From: Chloroflexota bacterium
GTDB taxonomy: Bacteria > Chloroflexota > Anaerolineae > Aggregatilineales > Phototrophicaceae
Assembly: GCA_023392115.1 (NCBI GenBank)
Contig: JAEVZT010000133.1
Coordinates: forward strand, 1 to 10,239
Direction: 5' to 3'
DNA: 10,239 nt
The notes beneath the pieces are model-generated. The model searched no databases. It was not told the origin of the DNA and saw only the letters and a list, made by a program, of their open reading frames with translations. Of the stretch, positions 6,608-10,239 are shown piece after piece. The stretch's first letter is position 1, and each line of letters starts with the position of its first letter. The translations under genes were made by a program, and so were the position numbers.

Positions 6608-8326
6608 TTACACGTTGAAGTCTTTCTCCGACTGCGGCGCGACCGTCCGCGTTTCCTCGTTGCGGTAGGTGACCATGCCCGCCCCGCCGCCCTTGATCTT
6701 GCGGACATAGCGCCGCTGCGTCACGTCGACGATCACCCTGCCCTCGCCGCGATTGGCACTGTAGTATGCGGCGATCGCCGCCGCCGCCTCGATCACGCTT
6801 TCGGGCACGGCGCGCCCATCCCACTTGATGATCACATGCGCGCCGGGGACATCGCGCGCGTGCAGCCACAAGTCCATCGGGCTGCCCTTGTCGAAGGTGA
6901 CGATGTCGTTCTGGCGGCTGTTGCGACCGATCCAGATGACAAAACCGTCCTTCGTCACGACGCGCAGCGGCGCGGACTTGCCGCCCCCGGTGATGCGTCC
7001 GGCGGGTTTGCCGCGCCAGTAACCTTTCGCCTGCAACACCTGCTGCACCTCGTCGATCTCGGGCCAATTCTGCGCCAGATCGAGATCGGTCGCCAACTGA
7101 CCGAGGAAGGCAAGCTCGTTCTGCGTCTCGTCGATCAGGTCGGGCACATCGTCGAGCGCCCGTTTGGCGCGGTTGTACTTGTCGAAGTAGCGCTGCGCGT
7201 TTTCAAGCGGCGACAGCTCCGGCTCGAGCTTGATCGCCAATTCGGGCGCGTTGAGATCGTACTGCGCGCGCAGCTCGGTCTGCCCTTTGCCGATCGCGTA
7301 CTGGTACGCGAGGATCAGTTCGCCGCTCTGGCGCAGCACCTCGCGCTCGGCGTCGTCGGTCATTGAGCGGTTGAGCGACGCCAACCGCGCCGACAGCTTC
7401 GCCTTCGCCTCGTTGATCGCCTCGTGCACCGGCTTCTTCGCCGCGTTATAGGCATCTTCGCCGACCGGGGCAGTATAGAACAGCGCCAGCGCCTCGCTGA
7501 CCGTCTCGACGCGCCGCCAGCCGGGCAGCGACTCGAGCGGGTAGACGCTGAACGCCTCAATCCCGCGCTCGCCCTCGGCAACTCCCGGCTGCCACTCGCG
7601 CCGCCCCAGCGGGTCGACGACCGAGTGCAGCGCGCCGAGCAGCTTTTCGGGATCAATGTCGGCCGCTTTCGTCTCGGTCGCGCCGGTCGTCCGGAAAACC
7701 GATTCGCGCGCGATTAGCGGGCTGACGCCGAGCAGTCGCGCCGTCAGCAGTTGGTGCGCCTTGCGCTTCGGGTCGTCGTTCTGGCTCAGGATGCCGAGCA
7801 GCCCTTCAAGCGTCAGCGCCAGCGGGTCGAGCTTGCCGGTCTGCGGCGGCGGTGGGACGTAGGGATGATTCGGCAGGCTGACGCGGTATCGGTTCTCATC
7901 AGCGCCGACGCGGCGGACGCAGTCGAGGATGATCCCCTTCTGCACGAGCAGGAAGTTGCTGCGCCGTTCCATCGGCTCGACGATCAGCGTCACGTCGCCT
8001 TCGGCACCCTGCACGTCAATCTGGATGATGCGTTCCCACGCAGGTTGGCTGACATGGGCGATGATCCCGCCTTCGACGTAGCGCCGCAGGAGCAAGCCGA
8101 CCGTCGACGGCTTGGTCACGCCCCGGCGCAGCTTGTCGGCGACGAGGTGGACGCGCGGCGTCGTCTGGTTGGCGCTGATGTACAGGTAGCGGCGCTTGTG
8201 ATGAGCGTAAATCTCCAGCCCGAAGCTGTCTTCATCAACGTGAACCGAGTCCTGCACGCGCCCGCCAACGAGCGTGTCCATGAACTCGTCTACAACCGCC
8301 GAGAGCGTGAACGCATCGAGGTACAT
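6608..8326 (-). CDS. rqcH: RqcH / NFACT-family ribosome-associated quality control factor
   Basis: A 572-residue homologue of RqcH/Rqc2/NEMF (older name: fibronectin-binding protein FbpA). Bacterial RqcH binds obstructed 50S subunits carrying peptidyl-tRNA and recruits alanyl-tRNA to add C-terminal Ala tails for degradation. NFACT-N spans about 1-290 with a helix-hairpin-helix insert (about 170-215, RLLGVSPLIARE). A coiled-coil middle region (about 295-440) contains the hallmark LSPLENAQRYFDKYNRAKRA (371-390). NFACT-R (DUF814, about 452-572) carries MDLWLHARDVPGAHVIIKW. Length matches the Bacillus subtilis protein (about 570). Oddity: the Asp-Arg pair needed for tRNA binding in characterised members appears here as Glu98-Arg99 (AWERIIQI). 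ATG directly abuts the stop codon of the upstream cytochrome gene, so translation is probably coupled. No NFACT-C domain, as usual in bacteria. Confidence 0.93.
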   Translation of the reverse strand: MYLDAFTLSAVVDEFMDTLVGGRVQDSVHVDEDSFGLEIYAHHKRRYLYISANQTTPRVHLVADKLRRGVTKPSTVGLLLRRYVEGGIIAHVSQPAWERIIQIDVQGAEGDVTLIVEPMERRSNFLLVQKGIILDCVRRVGADENRYRVSLPNHPYVPPPPQTGKLDPLALTLEGLLGILSQNDDPKRKAHQLLTARLLGVSPLIARESVFRTTGATETKAADIDPEKLLGALHSVVDPLGRREWQPGVAEGERGIEAFSVYPLESLPGWRRVETVSEALALFYTAPVGEDAYNAAKKPVHEAINEAKAKLSARLASLNRSMTDDAEREVLRQSGELILAYQYAIGKGQTELRAQYDLNAPELAIKLEPELSPLENAQRYFDKYNRAKRALDDVPDLIDETQNELAFLGQLATDLDLAQNWPEIDEVQQVLQAKGYWRGKPAGRITGGGKSAPLRVVTKDGFVIWIGRNSRQNDIVTFDKGSPMDLWLHARDVPGAHVIIKWDGRAVPESVIEAAAAIAAYYSANRGEGRVIVDVTQRRYVRKIKGGGAGMVTYRNEETRTVAPQSEKDFNV

Positions 8327-8797
8327 CTACCGCGCTTCCGGTGTGAGGAGATAGGCGATAATGTCGCCCAATTCCTGATCGGTCATGCGCGATACGTAAT
8401 TCTGCGGCATCGAGTTCGGGAAGCCTTCGACGACGAACGCGCCGGGGTGAACGATCGACTCATAGAGGTAGGCGTCGGCGGGCATTGGCGGGCGGCGGTC
8501 ATCCGCGCGCTCGGCAAGCCCTTCCCACGCGGGCGCGATACCGTTGTCCGCGCCGTCGCGGTGACAGGCGGCGCAGGCGTACTTCGCGATCGCCGCTTCG
8601 GCATTCGCCGAATTGGCGCTTGCAAGCAGCGAATCGACGCGGCTGCGGTAGGCAGTGACGGAAACGGCTTCCACTTCGCCCGCGTTTTCATTGAAGCTGA
8701 ACAGTTCAAACAGGAAGAAGGCGGCGACAATCACCAGCAGCGCGGCTGACAGGTAAACCGCCCATCCGAGATTGCGCCAGTTCAATCGGGTTTGCAC
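8327..8797 (-). CDS. Membrane-anchored class I cytochrome c
   Basis: A 156-residue monoheme c-type cytochrome. One hydrophobic helix (about residues 13-32, LGWAVYLSAALLVIVAAFFL) acts as an uncleaved N-terminal anchor, placing the heme domain outside the membrane. The heme attachment site is CAACH (Cys75, Cys78, His79). The likely axial methionine is Met130 in NSMPQNY, followed by the C-terminal helix DQELGDIIAYLLTP typical of class I cytochromes and of alternative complex III or oxidase-associated cytochromes. Its position after ctaA and ctaB suggests an electron donor to, or part of, a heme-copper oxidase chain. The GTG start is supported by AGGAAG five bases upstream. The stop TAG is directly followed by the ATG of rqcH. 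An exact redox partner cannot be named from this window. Confidence 0.9.
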   Translation of the reverse strand: MQTRLNWRNLGWAVYLSAALLVIVAAFFLFELFSFNENAGEVEAVSVTAYRSRVDSLLASANSANAEAAIAKYACAACHRDGADNGIAPAWEGLAERADDRRPPMPADAYLYESIVHPGAFVVEGFPNSMPQNYVSRMTDQELGDIIAYLLTPEAR

Positions 8798-8802
8798 GGT
8801 GA

Positions 8803-8808
8803 CTTCCT
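8803..8808 (-). promoter_or_regulatory. Shine-Dalgarno AGGAAG for the cytochrome c GTG start
   Basis: Read on the minus strand, AGGAAG lies five bases before GTG (8797-8795). It is one of the better ribosome binding sites in the window and fixes the non-ATG start of the cytochrome c gene, leaving a short positively charged N-terminus before the membrane anchor. Confidence 0.65.
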
Positions 8809-8825
8809 AGGGATACAGCGACTAA

Positions 8826-8847
8826 CGGGGCGCATCGACGCGCCCCG
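8826..8847 (-). other. Intercistronic hairpin between ctaB and cytochrome c
   Basis: Arms CGGGGCGC (8826-8833) and GCGCCCCG (8840-8847) are exact reverse complements with a six-base loop. The hairpin begins five bases after the ctaB stop. On the minus strand it is followed by TTAGTC rather than a T tract, so it is a poor intrinsic terminator. A partial terminator or an mRNA-stabilising 3' end for the ctaAB segment is more likely. Confidence 0.6.
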
Positions 8848-8851
8848 CTGA

Positions 8852-9757
8852 TTACAACAGGATAACGTCGAGGATCATCGCCATGAACAGGAAGGCGAGG
8901 TAGGCGGTCGAGAACTTGTAGGTGCTGCGCGCCGCCGCGCCTGTCTTGAGCTTGATCAACTGGATCGACGAGCGGATCAGCCCGACGCCGAGCGCGACAG
9001 CCGCCAGCGCGTAGATCATGCTCAACGTGCCAAAGACGCTCGGCAGCACGCTGATCAGCAGCAGCATGATCGCGTAGAGCAGAATTTGCCGGCGCGTCAC
9101 GTCCTCGCCGCGCGCGACCGGCATCATTGGCACGTTGGCGCGCGAGTAATCGGCGTTGACCAACAGCGCCAGCGCCCAACTGTGCGGCGGCGTCCAGTAG
9201 AAGACGATCGCGAACAGGATCAGCGCCTCGAAGTTGACGACGCCCGTCACCGCCGCCCAGCCAACCAGCACCGGCATCGCGCCAGCGCCGCCGCCGATCA
9301 AGATATTAAGAACGGTGTTGCGCTTGAGCAGCAGCGTATAAATGATGACGTAGTACAGCGCGCCGCCGAGCGCCAGCAGCGCCGACAGCGGATTGACGAA
9401 GACGAGCAGGATCAGGGTCGCCCAAACGACCAGCCCGACGCCGAACAGGAGCGCGTTGGTCGGCGCGATCCGTCCCGACGGGATCGGGCGGCGCGAGGTA
9501 CGTGCCATCGTCGCGTCCATATCGCGGTCGTAAAACTGGTTGATAGCGCTCGATCCGGCTGCCGCGAGCGTCCCGCCGATCAGCGTCGCCACCAGCACGC
9601 CGAGATCGGGGATGCCGTCGGCGGCGATGACCATCGCCGTCAGGGTCGTGAACAGCAGCAGCAGGACGATGCGCGGCTTGGTCAGTTCGACATAATCGCG
9701 CACGGTCGTCTTAAAGGTGGGCTTGCCTAATTGGGAAGTGGCTTGGACTGTTGCCAT
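8852..9757 (-). CDS. ctaB: Protoheme IX farnesyltransferase (heme O synthase)
   Basis: A 301-residue polytopic membrane prenyltransferase of the UbiA superfamily that adds a farnesyl group to heme B to make heme O, the precursor of heme A for cytochrome oxidase. The first Asp-rich motif is NQFYDRDMDATMARTSRRP (Asn73, Asp77, Asp81). YWTPPHSWALALL (187-199) and DYSRANVPMMPV (203-214) form the second conserved loop. DYVELTKPRI at 21-30 is the normal N-terminal entry to helix 1. Eight or nine hydrophobic segments follow and the length is typical. The ATG at 9757 lies inside the end of ctaA, giving a 31-nt overlap; GGATAG lies just upstream. The pairing with ctaA is the standard heme A pathway arrangement. 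Confidence 0.96.
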   Translation of the reverse strand: MATVQATSQLGKPTFKTTVRDYVELTKPRIVLLLLFTTLTAMVIAADGIPDLGVLVATLIGGTLAAAGSSAINQFYDRDMDATMARTSRRPIPSGRIAPTNALLFGVGLVVWATLILLVFVNPLSALLALGGALYYVIIYTLLLKRNTVLNILIGGGAGAMPVLVGWAAVTGVVNFEALILFAIVFYWTPPHSWALALLVNADYSRANVPMMPVARGEDVTRRQILLYAIMLLLISVLPSVFGTLSMIYALAAVALGVGLIRSSIQLIKLKTGAAARSTYKFSTAYLAFLFMAMILDVILL

Positions 9758-10239
9758 TCGCTATCCAGTAACTCTGTAGACTGATGATTTAACGACTCAA
9801 CTGCGCTCAAGGCGACGAGCAGCGCCCATGTCGCCGCCGCGAAACCGACGTGCGCCGCACCCCACAGCGGAGCGGCACTCGTCAGCACGAACAACGCGCC
9901 GACGCCAGCCTGCGCTAGGTACATGACCAGCGCGAATACCGACAGCCGGCGCGAAAGGCTGTCCTGCCGGCTCGTCCATGCAGACCATACCAACAAAATC
10001 AGGGAAACGCCGAGCGCCGCAACCGAGAAGCGGTGCAGCATGTGGATCGTCGCCAACTGCCCTTGATCGAACGGCAGCAGCGCGCCATTGCAAAGGGGCC
10101 AGTCAACGCAGGCGAGCGTCGCGCCGCTGCCACGCACCAGCGCCCCGGTCAGGATAATAACAAAGGACAGCGCCGTCGTCGTGTAGGCGAGCGCCGTAAA
10201 TCTGTCGCGCCCCGTCCGCTGCTTCGGCGGCGTGTACGT
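9727..10239 (-). CDS. ctaA: Heme A synthase CtaA, C-terminal part (runs off right edge)
   Basis: The reading frame stays open from the TAG at 9727-9729 to the window edge, giving 170 residues with four hydrophobic helices. CtaA converts heme O to heme A by oxidising a methyl group. Counting from the edge, TGALVRGSGATLACVDWPLC (31-50) is a hallmark loop with a cysteine pair (Cys44, Cys50), IHMLHR holds a likely heme ligand (His69), and WGAAHVGFA another (His130). The usual protein is about 300 residues with two four-helix halves; termination after this bundle indicates the C-terminal half, with the N-terminal half outside the window. A GTG at 10137 is not the start, because conserved sequence (FVIILTGAL) continues upstream of it. 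The 3' end overlaps ctaB by 31 nt. Confidence 0.9.
   Translation of the reverse strand, partial: TYTPPKQRTGRDRFTALAYTTTALSFVIILTGALVRGSGATLACVDWPLCNGALLPFDQGQLATIHMLHRFSVAALGVSLILLVWSAWTSRQDSLSRRLSVFALVMYLAQAGVGALFVLTSAAPLWGAAHVGFAAATWALLVALSAVESLNHQSTELLDSEWQQSKPLPN

Noticed and set aside
5899..7366. Two overlapping plus-strand open frames (5899-6603 and 6530-7366)
   Set aside because: Both are shadows of ppk2 and rqcH on the other strand and have low-complexity Arg/Val/Ala-rich translations.
7751..8749. Plus-strand open frame of 332 residues across rqcH and cytochrome c
   Set aside because: It is antisense to two confidently identified genes and spans their junction; the translation has no family features.
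9086..9730. Plus-strand open frame of 214 residues opposite ctaB
   Set aside because: The translation is almost all Arg, Gln, Asp and His, as expected for the complement of a GC-rich membrane protein gene.
10135..10137. GTG as the start of ctaA
   Set aside because: Conserved CtaA sequence (FVIILTGAL) continues upstream of it and the frame stays open to the window edge.

Overview
This 10.2 kb window is GC-rich chromosomal DNA from a bacterium with aerobic respiration. The best guess is an uncultured member of Chloroflexota (Anaerolineae-like). This is an inference from three things: the GT39-type membrane glycosyltransferase with a C-terminal beta-rich domain of a kind I associate with Chloroflexota, the gene mix (ctaA/ctaB, class III PPK2, RqcH), and the style of the intergenic hairpins. 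No rRNA or other phylogenetic marker is present, so the taxon is not proven.

Left flank (1-287): no gene. It holds four consecutive perfect inverted repeats (21-133), one of which (83-105) is a textbook intrinsic terminator for a gene ending to the left. A degenerate palindromic stretch follows (about 169-223). Then comes a near-consensus sigma-70 promoter (251-279) placed so close to the first ATG that the transcript should be leaderless or nearly so.

Plus-strand block (288-5748): four tightly packed glycosyltransferase genes, probably one operon. They are a GT4-type transferase, a second GT4-type transferase, a GT9 (heptosyltransferase-like) transferase and a polytopic GT39/PMT-like membrane transferase. 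Gaps are 5 nt, an 8-nt overlap, and 1 nt. Together they look like part of a pathway that assembles and modifies a cell-surface or exported glycan. The sugar and acceptor cannot be read from the sequence.

Minus-strand block (10239 down to 5767, transcribed right to left): the C-terminal part of ctaA (heme A synthase, running off the right edge), ctaB (protoheme IX farnesyltransferase), a membrane-anchored class I cytochrome c, rqcH (NFACT/Rqc2-family ribosome rescue factor) and a class III PPK2 polyphosphate kinase. The first three serve a heme-copper oxidase branch of respiration. rqcH starts directly after the cytochrome stop codon (TAGATG), so a protein quality-control factor appears translationally coupled to a respiratory gene. 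PPK2 follows 34 nt later. The two blocks converge with only 18 nt between stop codons and no visible terminator.

Most of the window is ordinary housekeeping and accessory metabolism; I do not see a clear new multi-gene system. The points most worth a second look are the leaderless promoter, the hairpin cluster, the Asp-to-Glu change at the RqcH tRNA-binding position, and the unusual ctaA-ctaB-cyt c-rqcH-ppk2 operon.
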